Assembly: GCA_028287105.1 (NCBI GenBank)
Contig: JAQBQH010000171.1
Location: 1-33,123 of the forward strand
Source of the DNA: Myxococcales bacterium
GTDB lineage: Bacteria > Myxococcota_A > Polyangia > Palsa-1104
DNA: 33,123 nt
Direction: 5' to 3'
In this document: positions 1 through 7,865 of the stretch, piece by piece
Layout of the letters: each line of letters starts with the position of its first letter
Position numbering within the stretch: position 1 is the first letter of the stretch
Made by a program: the position numbers and the translations under genes
The notes under the pieces: model-generated
Told to the model about the DNA's origin: nothing
Databases searched by the model: none
Seen by the model: the letters and a program-made list of their open reading frames with translations, nothing else

Positions 1-412
1 CGTCTCCGGCCGGCGGCACGGGCGGCGGCAACGGCGCGGGCGGCGCGGCCATGCCCCACAGCTGCACGTACGCCAGCACCAGCCGCGCGCGAATCGGCTG
101 TGCGCCCGCCACTTCGCGCATCAGCGCCGCCACGCCCTCGCGCGCCTCCACCGGAACGAGCGGCGCCAATGACTCCGGGGTCGCCTGCTGCAGATCGCCG
201 GCGGTCAGGAGCGGCAGCGCCAGCCGCGTCAGCCCGCCGTTGACCCGCTCGATCTCGGCCGCCGTCGGCCGCCCGAGCGCGCACAGGAGCCCGCCGAGCG
301 CGCGCGGGATCGCGCGCACGTCGGTAGCGGCCGGCCGCGGCGTGGAAGTCTGTGGATGAGAGGGTAAAGTTGCGGAAGGCTTGGGGCCGAACAGATCGTC
401 ATCGTCGCCCAT
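1..412 (-). CDS. Hypothetical protein, C-terminus cut by the window edge
   Basis: An open frame with no stop runs from the ATG complementary to 410-412 off the left edge, giving at least 137 residues. The N-terminus is MGDDDDLFGPKPSA, a short acidic start followed by a Pro/Thr/Ser-rich linker to about residue 30. Next comes an Ala/Leu-rich, probably helical domain containing LGGLLCALGRPTAAEIERV and, near residue 95, ALMREVAGAQPIRARLVLA. It ends in a Pro-rich stretch at the edge. There is no signal peptide or membrane segment, so it is probably cytoplasmic. It lies 41 bases downstream of the lipoprotein gene on the same strand and could be co-transcribed with it. I do not recognise the family. 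Reality is supported by continuous coding with protein-like composition; the function is unknown. Confidence 0.6.
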   Translation of the reverse strand, partial: MGDDDDLFGPKPSATLPSHPQTSTPRPAATDVRAIPRALGGLLCALGRPTAAEIERVNGGLTRLALPLLTAGDLQQATPESLAPLVPVEAREGVAALMREVAGAQPIRARLVLAYVQLWGMAAPPAPLPPPVPPAGD

Positions 413-453
413 GCCGCTTTCTACGCGACCTGGGCGACCGATCTGCCCAGCGG

Positions 454-1443
454 CTAGCGCTGGGTCAGGTTCGTGAGCGCCAGATCGGTCGTGTTGAGCG
501 GCGAGACGTAGAGGTACGACTTGACCGGCATCGAGCCGAACACGGTGTCGTAGACGAGAATCCCCGACAGTGCCGTCGCCGTCGACGTCGCGGTGACTTC
601 CTTGTCGTGGAACATCGCCGTGCACCTGCAGTCGCTCGCCACGTTGAAGTCCTTGAAGAAGTCCGTGCCGATATAAATCTCGGCCGCATCCGGCGCCGTC
701 GCCGTCGCCGGCTGGGTCGTCGCGTCCGCGCACGAGAGCGCCGCCGCCGCGCCCGTCGTCCCCATCGGGGCGACCGCGAAGCCGAGCTGATAGGGGCACT
801 TCGTCGCGCCCGAGAAGGCGAGCTCCGGCGGCGAAAGATCGTAGGCCACCAGCGTCCCGGGGTTCATGACCGTCACGTGCTGAAACCACAGCTTCTTCAT
901 CGCCGTGCCATTGCCCTTGATGACATCCGCCAGCATCACCGTCGCCGTGGCCGGTGCGGTGCCCGCGCCGTTGTCGGTGATCGAGTCGATGTAGAAGTCT
1001 TCGGTACCGCCGTTGGCCGTGCTGGACTTGATGAACGTTCCCTTGACCGTCACCTTGTGGCCGAGGGCCACGGTCTTGACCGTCGAAGAGACCTGGCAGG
1101 GATGGCTGGTGGACGTCGAAGAACAGTTCGTCTTGATCGCGGTGTAGTCGCCCCCGCCCGCGTCCTGGACGAAGAGGTGCGGCGAGGTCGACGAAGGCGT
1201 CAGGCCGATCGCGACGACGTCGGTGAGCTGGTAGTCGCCAGGCGCGCCCTGGCGCATCGCGGCCACGGTCGCCATCGTATAGGTCTTGGTTCCGCCGGTG
1301 GCCATGTCGCCGCCGGCAGTTCCGCCGTCGCCGCCGCCGCCCGTGCCGGAGAGATCGGCAGGCTGAAGCGTTCCGTTGTCACGGCAACCGGCCGTGAGCG
1401 CTGCGCAAGCCAAAGCAAACATCGAAACAGTTCTAAACGACAT
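454..1443 (-). CDS. Exported lipoprotein with OB-fold-like domain
   Basis: This 329-residue protein starts with a lipoprotein signal peptide: hydrophobic residues 5-18, lipobox LTAGC, lipidated Cys20. The residue after Cys is Arg, not Asp, so outer-membrane delivery is plausible by E. coli rules. A Gly/Thr-rich linker (about 30-52) follows. The segment from about 53 (YTMATVAAMRQGAPGDYQL, later HLFVQDAGGGDYTAIK) resembles the OB-fold, nucleic-acid-binding-like domains of secreted bacterial proteins. In these a processing or cost phrase is followed by a V(K)GxF strand, here VTVKGTF. Several Cys residues in the mature part could form disulfides. The start is supported by GGAGG seven bases upstream. 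It is divergent from the phosphoesterase gene across 119 bases. The ligand is unknown and the OB call is tentative. Confidence 0.72.
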   Translation of the reverse strand: MSFRTVSMFALACAALTAGCRDNGTLQPADLSGTGGGGDGGTAGGDMATGGTKTYTMATVAAMRQGAPGDYQLTDVVAIGLTPSSTSPHLFVQDAGGGDYTAIKTNCSSTSTSHPCQVSSTVKTVALGHKVTVKGTFIKSSTANGGTEDFYIDSITDNGAGTAPATATVMLADVIKGNGTAMKKLWFQHVTVMNPGTLVAYDLSPPELAFSGATKCPYQLGFAVAPMGTTGAAAALSCADATTQPATATAPDAAEIYIGTDFFKDFNVASDCRCTAMFHDKEVTATSTATALSGILVYDTVFGSMPVKSYLYVSPLNTTDLALTNLTQR

Positions 1444-1562
1444 CGAAAAGCCTCCTGGATGTGGGTGTATGTCGCTCGTCCGGCGGCGCCTTCATAGTTT
1501 TTTACCATCGCGAGGAGTCCCAAAAGTTTGAAGGAATCGCCGTCGGACACGCATTCAACGAC

Positions 1563-2444
1563 ATGCGAATCGGACCCGTAGCGCTCGTCGCCGCCGCCCT
1601 CCTCGGCGGCTGCACGGTGGATGGACCGAGCCTCGACCTGCCCGCGATTTGCCACGCCACGCCGTCCGCCTCCGCCGGCAGCTTCCGCATGGCCGTCTTC
1701 GGCGACGTTCGCCCCGGCCAGCCCAACGACACCGCCAACTATCCCAAGGAGGTCGTGACCGGCCTCTTCCAGCAGATCGCGGCGCAGAATCCGCAGCTCG
1801 TCATCGGCACCGGCGACTACATGTTCGCGTCGACGTCGAATCAGGCCGGCATCGACGCGCAGGTGCAGATGCTGCTCGACGCCGAAGCCGGCTTCACCGG
1901 GCCGATCTATCACACGCTCGGCAACCACGAGTGCACCGGCGCCACCGCGTCCAACTGCCCCATGGGCAACGAGACCGCGAACATTCGCGCCTTCATGGCG
2001 AAGCTCACGCCGCCCGGCACCGCGATGCCCTACTACCGCATCGACGCCGACACGGGCCACGGCACCGCCAAGCTCGTCTTCGTCGCCGCCAACGCCTGGA
2101 GCGACGCACAGGCGACCTGGCTCGAGACGCAGATGGCCGACCCGACGCCGTACACGTTCGTCGTCCGCCACGAGGCGCCGGCAGTGACCGCCACCATGGG
2201 CGTCGCGCCGTCGGAGGCGATCATCCACAAGTATCCGCTGACGCTGGAGCTGCTCGGCCACTGGCACCGTTACGAGCGCATCGACGACAAGCACGTCGTC
2301 AGCGGCAACGGCGGCGCGCCGCTCTCCTTCGGCCACTTCGGCTTTCTCCTCCTCGACCTCCTCGACAACGGCAACTTCTCCGTGAGCGAGGTCGATCAGG
2401 CGACCGGCAACGTCTCCGACTCGTACACCATCTGCCCGAAGTAA
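1563..2444 (+). CDS. Metallophosphoesterase lipoprotein (calcineurin-like)
   Basis: The frame is open further upstream, but ATG 1563 gives a classic lipoprotein signal peptide (MRIGPVALVAAALLGGC, Cys17), so I choose it; the product is 293 residues. Calcineurin-type phosphoesterase motifs appear in order: GDVR with Asp48, GTGDY with Asp85, GNHE with Asn121-His122, a later RHEAP histidine, and the final GHWHRYE block. These ligands hold a two-metal centre that hydrolyses phosphoesters. The first motif has Arg where many relatives have the His of D-x-H, which may alter the first metal site, although GD-x-R variants occur in the family. Being lipidated, it should act in the periplasm or on the surface. 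The substrate cannot be inferred. The next gene starts 20 bases downstream, so co-transcription is likely. Confidence 0.82.
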   Translation: MRIGPVALVAAALLGGCTVDGPSLDLPAICHATPSASAGSFRMAVFGDVRPGQPNDTANYPKEVVTGLFQQIAAQNPQLVIGTGDYMFASTSNQAGIDAQVQMLLDAEAGFTGPIYHTLGNHECTGATASNCPMGNETANIRAFMAKLTPPGTAMPYYRIDADTGHGTAKLVFVAANAWSDAQATWLETQMADPTPYTFVVRHEAPAVTATMGVAPSEAIIHKYPLTLELLGHWHRYERIDDKHVVSGNGGAPLSFGHFGFLLLDLLDNGNFSVSEVDQATGNVSDSYTICPK

Positions 2445-2464
2445 AAGGTGATATGTAGCGGGCG

Positions 2465-3583
2465 ATGCGGCTCGCCGTCGCGCTCGCTCTGGGCTTCGCG
2501 TGGTCGGCGACGGCGTATGGCGAGCCGGTGCCGATCACGATCGCGCCCTTCGCCGGCCGCTGCTTCGACGCCGCCGCGCTGGCCGAGCGGGTGCGGGCCC
2601 GGGCCGAGGCGCCGGTTCGCATCGGCCAGCCGCCGCGCGGCAGCCATCAGCTCGTCCACGTCTCCGAGACCGCGGCGCAGGTGCGCATCGATTTCACGGC
2701 GCGCGACGAGCGCGGGCGGATCGTCGGCAGCGCGCATCGCATGGTGCCGGCAGGCGACTGCGCCGCCGCCCTCGACGTCGCAGCGCTGATCGTCGCGCGC
2801 GCGGCCATGCCGCTCAACGTCGAGCCGACGGCCGAGCGCCACGAGCCGAGAGCGCCGAAGCACACGCCGCCGCCGCAATCGCCGTCGCCGCAATCGCCGC
2901 CGCCGCAATCGCCGCCGCCATCACCGCCGCCTGCCGCCGCCGAGCCGATTGCGCCGCCAGCCACGCCATCTCCGCCGCCGAAGCCGCAGGTCATCATCAT
3001 CGAGCGCGTCGCGCCGCCGAGTCAGCCGCCGCCCGGCACCATTCTGCTGCGCACGCGCGGCCCCGAGCGGCGCCTCGTCGGCGAGCTGGTCGCCGCCGTC
3101 TACGGCGCCTTCGGCATCGACGGCAGCGGCGCCGACGAGCCGGCCGGCGAGCTCTCCCTCGGCCTCCGCCGCGGCCGCTTCGGCGTCGCGATCCGTGGCG
3201 CCGTCGAGGGCGGCTACACCGTCGCCGCGCCCACCGATGCCCACGTCACCCTGCAGCTGCGCCGCGCCGAGGTCGCGCTCGAGGCGCACCTCGACGTCCC
3301 CATCCGCGTCGGCGCGCTGCGCTTCGTCCTCGGTCCCGCCGTGCCGCTGTGGAGCGTGCGCCCCGACGGCGTGCCGCATCCGCAGCCCTCGATCATCGCC
3401 TCCGTCGCCGTGACCGCGCGCATCCTCTATCACCTCGACCTCGGCCGCATTTTCCTCACCGCCGGCGTCACCTGCGAGACCTCGCTCCTGCGCCACGAGC
3501 TGACCGTGACCGGCGTCGGTGCCGTCGCCCGCACGCCGCTCTTCGAGGTCGGGCCAATCCTCGGGTTTGGCGTGAACTTATAG
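2465..3583 (+). CDS. Exported Pro-rich protein with probable beta-barrel C-terminus
   Basis: This 372-residue protein has a signal peptide (hydrophobic 3-18, cleavage near AYG-EP). An N-terminal globular part of about 115 residues has one Cys pair (near 33 and 98). A Pro-rich hinge at about 130-190 follows, with three PxPQS repeats. The C-terminal half alternates polar and hydrophobic residues in beta-strand fashion (LSLGLRRGRFGVAIRGAVEG, FEVGPILGFGVNL) and ends in a strand-like FGVNL. This looks like outer-membrane beta strands. Many myxobacterial surface proteins share this plan, but I cannot name a family. It lies just after the phosphoesterase gene and 69 bases before the ECF sigma gene, so it may be an envelope partner of either. 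Confidence 0.72.
   Translation: MRLAVALALGFAWSATAYGEPVPITIAPFAGRCFDAAALAERVRARAEAPVRIGQPPRGSHQLVHVSETAAQVRIDFTARDERGRIVGSAHRMVPAGDCAAALDVAALIVARAAMPLNVEPTAERHEPRAPKHTPPPQSPSPQSPPPQSPPPSPPPAAAEPIAPPATPSPPPKPQVIIIERVAPPSQPPPGTILLRTRGPERRLVGELVAAVYGAFGIDGSGADEPAGELSLGLRRGRFGVAIRGAVEGGYTVAAPTDAHVTLQLRRAEVALEAHLDVPIRVGALRFVLGPAVPLWSVRPDGVPHPQPSIIASVAVTARILYHLDLGRIFLTAGVTCETSLLRHELTVTGVGAVARTPLFEVGPILGFGVNL
2867..2911 (+). repeat. Three 15-base tandem units encoding PxPQS
   Basis: Three consecutive 15-base units (CCG-CCG/TCG-CCG-CAA-TCG) lie in frame inside the Pro-rich hinge of the preceding gene, encoding PPPQS, PSPQS and PPPQS. Only one base differs in the middle unit. A near-perfect coding repeat of this kind can expand or contract by slippage and would change only hinge length. 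Confidence 0.85.
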
Positions 3584-3600
3584 CGACCTCCGTGTGACGC

Positions 3601-3607
3601 TTTTTTT
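3601..3607 (+). terminator. T-tract after the barrel gene, possible weak terminator
   Basis: Seven consecutive T residues follow the stop of the Pro-rich protein gene and are preceded by a weak AGCG/CGCT pairing. T-runs are rare in this G+C-rich sequence, and the position before the sigma-factor gene suits termination. The stem is too short for a firm call. Confidence 0.25.
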
Positions 3608-3652
3608 GAAGCCGCTCCCCCCCATGAGGCATACAGTGGTGGGGATTGAGGA

Positions 3653-4228
3653 ATGCTCTTCGCGTCCATCTTGCGGATCATGCCGGCCGACCGTGAAAAA
3701 CCGCGGTCGCAGCCGACGGCCCCGCTTGCTCTAGAGGACGTCTACCGCGACCACTTCGACTTCGTCTTCCGCCAGGCCGCGCGCCTGGGCGGCCCGGCCA
3801 TCGACGCCGAGGACGCCGCGCAAGAAGTCTTCATGGTCGTCGCCCGCAAGCTCGAGACCTTCGACGCCTCGTCGCTGATCACCACCTGGCTCTACGGCAT
3901 CACCCTCAACATCGTGCGCGCGCAGCGTCGTCGCGCCCGCATCCGCCGGATCTTCGAGCTGGGCGAAGAGAAGTCCGAAGTGCCGGTGCGCTCGCTCGAT
4001 CGCGCCGAGGTGCTCGACGCTCATCGCATCGCCTACGAAATCCTCGACAAGCTGGCGCCGAAGAAGCGCGAGGCGTTCATCCTCGCCGAGTTCGAAGGGC
4101 TCTCCTGCGAGGAGATCGCCCAGCTCACCGACTCCAAGACCGAGACCGTCTGGTCGCGCCTGCACTACGCGCGCAAGGAGTTCTCGGACCGCCTCGCTGC
4201 GCGGACGCGCAAGGATCCCTCGTCGTGA
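3653..4228 (+). CDS. ECF-family RNA polymerase sigma factor
   Basis: This 191-residue protein has the two domains of extracytoplasmic-function sigma factors. Region 2, about residues 28-100, contains YRDHFDFVFRQAARLGG, the DAEDAAQEVF helix and the WLYGITLNI stretch that contacts core and the -10 element. Region 4, about 130-185, contains LAPKKREAFILAEFEGLS, EEIAQLTDSKTETVWSRLH and YARKEF, the -35-binding helix-turn-helix. Length fits the family. A start at ATG 3680 is possible; I keep 3653 because of the purine-rich GGGGATTGAGGA just before it. The stop overlaps the next gene start (GTGA), so this sigma and the FecR-like protein are translationally coupled, the usual arrangement for an ECF sigma and its regulator. 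Confidence 0.92.
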   Translation: MLFASILRIMPADREKPRSQPTAPLALEDVYRDHFDFVFRQAARLGGPAIDAEDAAQEVFMVVARKLETFDASSLITTWLYGITLNIVRAQRRRARIRRIFELGEEKSEVPVRSLDRAEVLDAHRIAYEILDKLAPKKREAFILAEFEGLSCEEIAQLTDSKTETVWSRLHYARKEFSDRLAARTRKDPSS

Positions 4229-5397
4229 ATCGCGCCTGGGAAGATCCCAACGCCCAAGAGCTCGTCCGCCGCGCCGCCCGCCTTCGAGTCGGTGCCAGCG
4301 CCAGCGCACGCGCCCGGGTCTGGAGCGCCATCGAGGAGCGTCGCACCCTCGAGCGCGACCGTCCGGCCCGCCGCCGCATCGGCTGGCTCATGTTCGGCGC
4401 CGGCGCCGCCTTCGCCGCGGCCATCGCCTTCGCGCTGGTGCCGCGCAGCCGCGCCAGCGAGATGACCATCTCCGCGTCGGCCGAAGCGGCCACGCTCGAT
4501 CTCGCCGGCGAGGGCCGCGTCGTCGCAGGTCCGGGCACGCTGGCGCGCCTGAGCCGCGACGAGCGCGATCACGCGGTCCGACTCACCGTCGAGAAGGGCA
4601 CGCTGCTGGCGCACGTCAAGCCGCGCCCCAAGAGCGCCCCCTTCGTCATCGAGACGCCGGCCTTCACCGCGCGCGTCGTCGGCACCGTCTTGCGCATCGC
4701 CGCCTACGCCGACGGGCGCGCCTCGATCGTCGTCGGACACGGCGCCGTCCTCGTGACTCCGCGCGGCGGCTCGCCCCGCGTCGTGCGCGACGGCGAGCGC
4801 TGGCCGGCCGATTCGACCGACGCACCGTCGAAGGACGAGCTCTCGCGCATGGGCGCCGCCGATCTGGAAGGCACCGACGCCGCCGCTTTCGCGCCGCCAG
4901 CACCGTCGCTACCGTCGCCGACGAGGCCGATCGCTCCCGAGAAGCCCGGCTGCGCCGCGCTCCACGGCGAAGAGGCGATCACTTGCTGGCTGCGCGTCGC
5001 CGACGAGGCCGATCCGCTGCGCGCCGAGACCGCGCTCTATCAGGCCGGCTGGATCCGCATGCACGAGCTGGGCGACGCCGCCTTCGCGCTCGGCATCTGG
5101 GAGCGCCAGCGCTCGCGCTTCCCGCAGGGGCTCCTGCGCGACGAAGCGCAGACCTCGATCATCGACGCGCTCGTCCAGCTGCATCGCACGCGCGCCGCCG
5201 AGACCGAGATCGCCGACTATCTGCGCACCCATCCGCACGGGCTGCGCTCGTCGGAGCTGCACTTCGTCCGCGCCACGCTGGTGCGCGCCAACGACGGTGA
5301 TTGTCGTCGCGCCCGCCACGAATTCGACCTGGCGCTCGCCCATCCGGCGGCGCCATGGGCTTCGCGCGCCCGCGCCGCGCGCGCCACCTGCCAGTAG
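4225..5397 (+). CDS. FecR-like membrane protein with C-terminal TPR-like region (putative anti-sigma)
   Basis: The GTG start overlaps the sigma stop (GTGA). The 390-residue protein has a cytoplasmic N-terminus of about 50 residues, Arg-rich at its end, then one membrane helix (about 52-72, WLMFGAGAAFAAAIAFALV). A FecR-type beta domain follows (about 79-190), with GEGRVVAGPGTLARLSR, VEKGTLLAHVKP and FTARVVGTVLRIAAY. A Pro-rich linker leads to a helical region (about 245-390) resembling tetratricopeptide repeats, with ETALYQAGWIRMHELGD and EAQTSIIDALVQLHRT. I see no zinc anti-sigma motif (HxxxCxxC). By position and architecture it should hold or activate the ECF sigma and sense something in the periplasm. 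FecR plus TPR is common in myxobacteria; the signal is unknown. The next gene follows after five bases. Confidence 0.82.
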   Translation: MNRAWEDPNAQELVRRAARLRVGASASARARVWSAIEERRTLERDRPARRRIGWLMFGAGAAFAAAIAFALVPRSRASEMTISASAEAATLDLAGEGRVVAGPGTLARLSRDERDHAVRLTVEKGTLLAHVKPRPKSAPFVIETPAFTARVVGTVLRIAAYADGRASIVVGHGAVLVTPRGGSPRVVRDGERWPADSTDAPSKDELSRMGAADLEGTDAAAFAPPAPSLPSPTRPIAPEKPGCAALHGEEAITCWLRVADEADPLRAETALYQAGWIRMHELGDAAFALGIWERQRSRFPQGLLRDEAQTSIIDALVQLHRTRAAETEIADYLRTHPHGLRSSELHFVRATLVRANDGDCRRARHEFDLALAHPAAPWASRARAARATCQ

Positions 5398-5402
5398 CAT
5401 CG

Positions 5403-6563
5403 ATGCGCCTCACGGCCGTCGCTGCGCTGGTCACGTTGGGCGTCGTTGCCGCGCTGGCGCCCGGCTGCAAGCGCACGGACATCGTCGGCACCCTCGGCTG
5501 CGCCACCTCGCGCGACTGCGCCCCGCCGTCGACCATCTGCTCGGCCGACGGCCGCTGCGTCGCCGGCTGCGGCGCCGATCCGAGCCTCTGCATCGGCGGC
5601 TCCAGCTGCGAGCTCTTCTCCGGCGAATGTCGCGGCGGCGGCCTCGGCGCCTCGTGCGCCGACGACACCGGCTGCGATCCACCCGACGTCGTCTGCCGCC
5701 TGGCCACCAACAGCTGCGAGCCCGGCTGCACCGTCAGCGCCGTCTGCGGCAGCGACGAAGCCTGCAATCCGCTCACCGGCCACTGCTGCACGCCCGGCGT
5801 CGGCGACTGCCCGCGCCCCACGACACCGACGATGACCTGCAACAGCGACTCGGAGTGCCCGAACTCGCCGAGCAACATCTGCCTCGGCGGCGTCTGCGCC
5901 CCCGGCTGCGCCGAGAACGGCCTCTGCGCGGCGCCGCTCCTGTGCAACCCGACGACCGGCCACTGCGAGCCGGCCACCGCCAGCTGCCTCCGCGACACCG
6001 ACTGCGACACCGGCTCCTACTGCACGCAAGCCGGCAACTGCAGTGTGCTGGCCTATGCCGGGCCGACCGCCTGCCAGGGCGGCACCGTCGTCAGCTACAC
6101 CTGCGCGACCAAAACGACCCCCACGACCTTCCAGAGCTGCGTCGGCGCATCCGGCCCAGCCGGCTGCCCGTACTGCATCAACGGCAGCTGCATGCACCCG
6201 GGCCTCTGCCGCACCTCCGACGATTGTCATGGCGGCGACGGCTGCGTCAGCGGCCTGTGCCGCGTCCTCGATCCGCCCTGTCCAGCGTCGGCGACGGTCG
6301 AGGTCGCCGATCTCAACAGCGGCCGCTACGCCGCCGGCAAAGAGGTGTGCGTGCGCGGCACGGTGTCGCTCGCCCGCTCCGGCTATGACGGCATGTACGA
6401 GATCAAGCTCGGGACGACCAACTTCCTCTACGTCGACATCGAGCCCATGTACAAGATCACTCCGCCGGCCGTGGGCCAGACCGTGACGGTGCACGGAACC
6501 GTGCGCTGGGATGACGGCCACAAGGACCGCGAGCTCCTGCCCGTGGACTGGGTAGGCCCCTGA
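5403..6563 (+). CDS. Cysteine-rich surface lipoprotein
   Basis: The frame is open further upstream, but ATG 5403, five bases after the preceding stop, gives a clean lipoprotein signal (hydrophobic 4-19, lipobox LAPGC, Cys22). The product is 386 residues with more than 40 Cys. Residues 30-290 are a chain of short modules such as CxxDxxC, GxCxxGC, NPLTGHC and NPTTGHC, typical of disulfide-rich extracellular proteins of myxobacteria. The last 85 residues lack this pattern. They look like an OB-type beta domain: GKEVCVRGTVSLARSGYDG, FLYVDIEP and VGQTVTVHGTVRW. The tight spacing puts it in the ECF/FecR operon, as a surface component and possibly a target or sensor of that pathway. The ligand is unknown. 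Confidence 0.8.
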   Translation: MRLTAVAALVTLGVVAALAPGCKRTDIVGTLGCATSRDCAPPSTICSADGRCVAGCGADPSLCIGGSSCELFSGECRGGGLGASCADDTGCDPPDVVCRLATNSCEPGCTVSAVCGSDEACNPLTGHCCTPGVGDCPRPTTPTMTCNSDSECPNSPSNICLGGVCAPGCAENGLCAAPLLCNPTTGHCEPATASCLRDTDCDTGSYCTQAGNCSVLAYAGPTACQGGTVVSYTCATKTTPTTFQSCVGASGPAGCPYCINGSCMHPGLCRTSDDCHGGDGCVSGLCRVLDPPCPASATVEVADLNSGRYAAGKEVCVRGTVSLARSGYDGMYEIKLGTTNFLYVDIEPMYKITPPAVGQTVTVHGTVRWDDGHKDRELLPVDWVGP

Positions 6564-6602
6564 CGCATCGACTCGCCAGTTGCCGCTAGCGTAGTCGTGC
6601 CC

Positions 6603-7796
6603 ATGACTCGCCTGATGGGCATCACCGACGTGGTGGCGGGTCTCTTCGGGCGACGGCGAGCGGTGCCGACCACGGCCACCGCGACAACAGCGGATGCGGG
6701 TGCGGCGGCCGCTGCGATTGCGCCGAGGCGGCAGCCCTGCGATCCCGCGGCTGTGCACACCGCCGCCGAGCTGAGCGCGTTCATCGCCGACGGCGGCCTT
6801 GGCGTGCACTGTTTGCTCGATCTGTCGCGCCGTCGCTGGGAAGGGTCGCGCTTCGCCAGGCCCATCGCCGAGTCGCCCGACGCGGCCGCGCTGCGGTCGC
6901 TGCGGCTGGCGCACGATCGCCTCGAGGCCGCGGGCGCGCGTCAGCTCGCCAGCTCGCCGCACCTCGGGGCGCTGGTCACGCTCGATCTCGGCGGCAATCC
7001 GCTCGGCGATGCCGGCGCGCGAGAGCTGGCCGCGTCGCCGCATCTGCGCGCGCTGCAGACGCTCGATCTCTCCGGCTGCGCCCTCGGCGACGAGGGCCTG
7101 AGCGCGCTGGCAGCGTCGCCGATCTTGTCGTCGGTGACGACGCTGAGGCTGTCGGGCAACGTGGTCGGGCCGCGCGGTCTGCGCGCGCTCCTGGCGTCAC
7201 CGCACGCCGGCGCGCTGCGCCAGCTCGACCTGGCCGGCAACCCGCTCGGCGACGAGGGCGCGCGTATCCTCGCCGACTCGCCGCGCACCGCGACGCTCGA
7301 GTCGCTCGATCTCGCGCGCGTGCGCTTTGGCGCGCAGGCGACCTGGGCGCTCGCCGCGTCACCGCACCTCTCGGCGCTGCGCGAGCTGTCGCTCAAGCGC
7401 AACCACATCGACGGCGCCGCGCTGCGGGCGCTCGCCGGCGCGGCGCTCCCGTCGCTGGAGACGCTGGTCGTGAGCCACAACCCGCTCGGCGACGAGGGCG
7501 CGCTGGCGCTCGCCGAGGCGAGGCTCCCGTCGCTGCGCAGCCTCAACATCACCAAAGCGAGCGTCGGCAACGCCGGCGCCGTCGCGCTCGCCCGCGCCGC
7601 CACGCTACCCCAGCTCGCGGAGCTCTACCTCGGCGGCAATCGCATCGACACCGACGGGGCCGCCGCGCTCTACGCCACCCGCGCCGGCTCGTTGAAGCTC
7701 CTCGTCCTCGGCGGCAACCCGTACGACGTCGTCGAGGCGCGCCGCCGCGCCGCCCTGCCAGCGCTCACGCCACCCGCCTCCTCCGCCTCGGGCTGA
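6603..7796 (+). CDS. Leucine-rich-repeat protein, ribonuclease-inhibitor type
   Basis: ATG 6603 gives 397 residues; an in-frame GTG two codons earlier is an alternative. After an Ala/Thr-rich N-terminus with no signal peptide, residues from about 97 to the end are about ten repeats of 27-30 residues. The unit is xLxxLDLSGNPLGDEGARxLAxSPHL, as in ALVTLDLGGNPLGDAGAREL and LRQLDLAGNPLGDEGARIL. The alternating Leu strand, Asn turn and Ala-rich helix match the RI-like class of leucine-rich repeats, which form curved protein-binding solenoids. It is probably cytoplasmic. Such proteins are numerous in myxobacteria and planctomycetes. The partner is unknown and the neighbours give no clear hint. Near-identical 23-base stretches recur at about 7239 and 7480, consistent with internal duplication of repeat units. 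Confidence 0.88.
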   Translation: MTRLMGITDVVAGLFGRRRAVPTTATATTADAGAAAAAIAPRRQPCDPAAVHTAAELSAFIADGGLGVHCLLDLSRRRWEGSRFARPIAESPDAAALRSLRLAHDRLEAAGARQLASSPHLGALVTLDLGGNPLGDAGARELAASPHLRALQTLDLSGCALGDEGLSALAASPILSSVTTLRLSGNVVGPRGLRALLASPHAGALRQLDLAGNPLGDEGARILADSPRTATLESLDLARVRFGAQATWALAASPHLSALRELSLKRNHIDGAALRALAGAALPSLETLVVSHNPLGDEGALALAEARLPSLRSLNITKASVGNAGAVALARAATLPQLAELYLGGNRIDTDGAAALYATRAGSLKLLVLGGNPYDVVEARRRAALPALTPPASSASG

Positions 7797-7865
7797 CTCC
7801 GGGAATAGCCGCCGCCCAGGCCGCGTTTCGCGGGGTACACTCTCGCCCCGAATAGGAGGGGACCA

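Noticed and set aside
352-1497. Plus-strand open frame over the OB-like lipoprotein
   Set aside because: It is dominated by Arg and has no domain. The minus strand has a ribosome binding site, signal peptide and lipobox.
5217-7043. Very long antisense open frame (about 600 codons) opposite the Cys-rich lipoprotein and LRR genes
   Set aside because: Its translation is Ala/Arg/Gly-rich without domains. The opposite strand holds proteins with a lipobox, Cys modules and regular leucine-rich repeats. G+C-rich DNA gives such shadows.
7821-7833. CCGCG-TTT-CGCGG hairpin between the LRR and peptidase genes as a terminator
   Set aside because: The stem is only five base pairs and no T-tract follows; it is expected by chance in such G+C-rich DNA.
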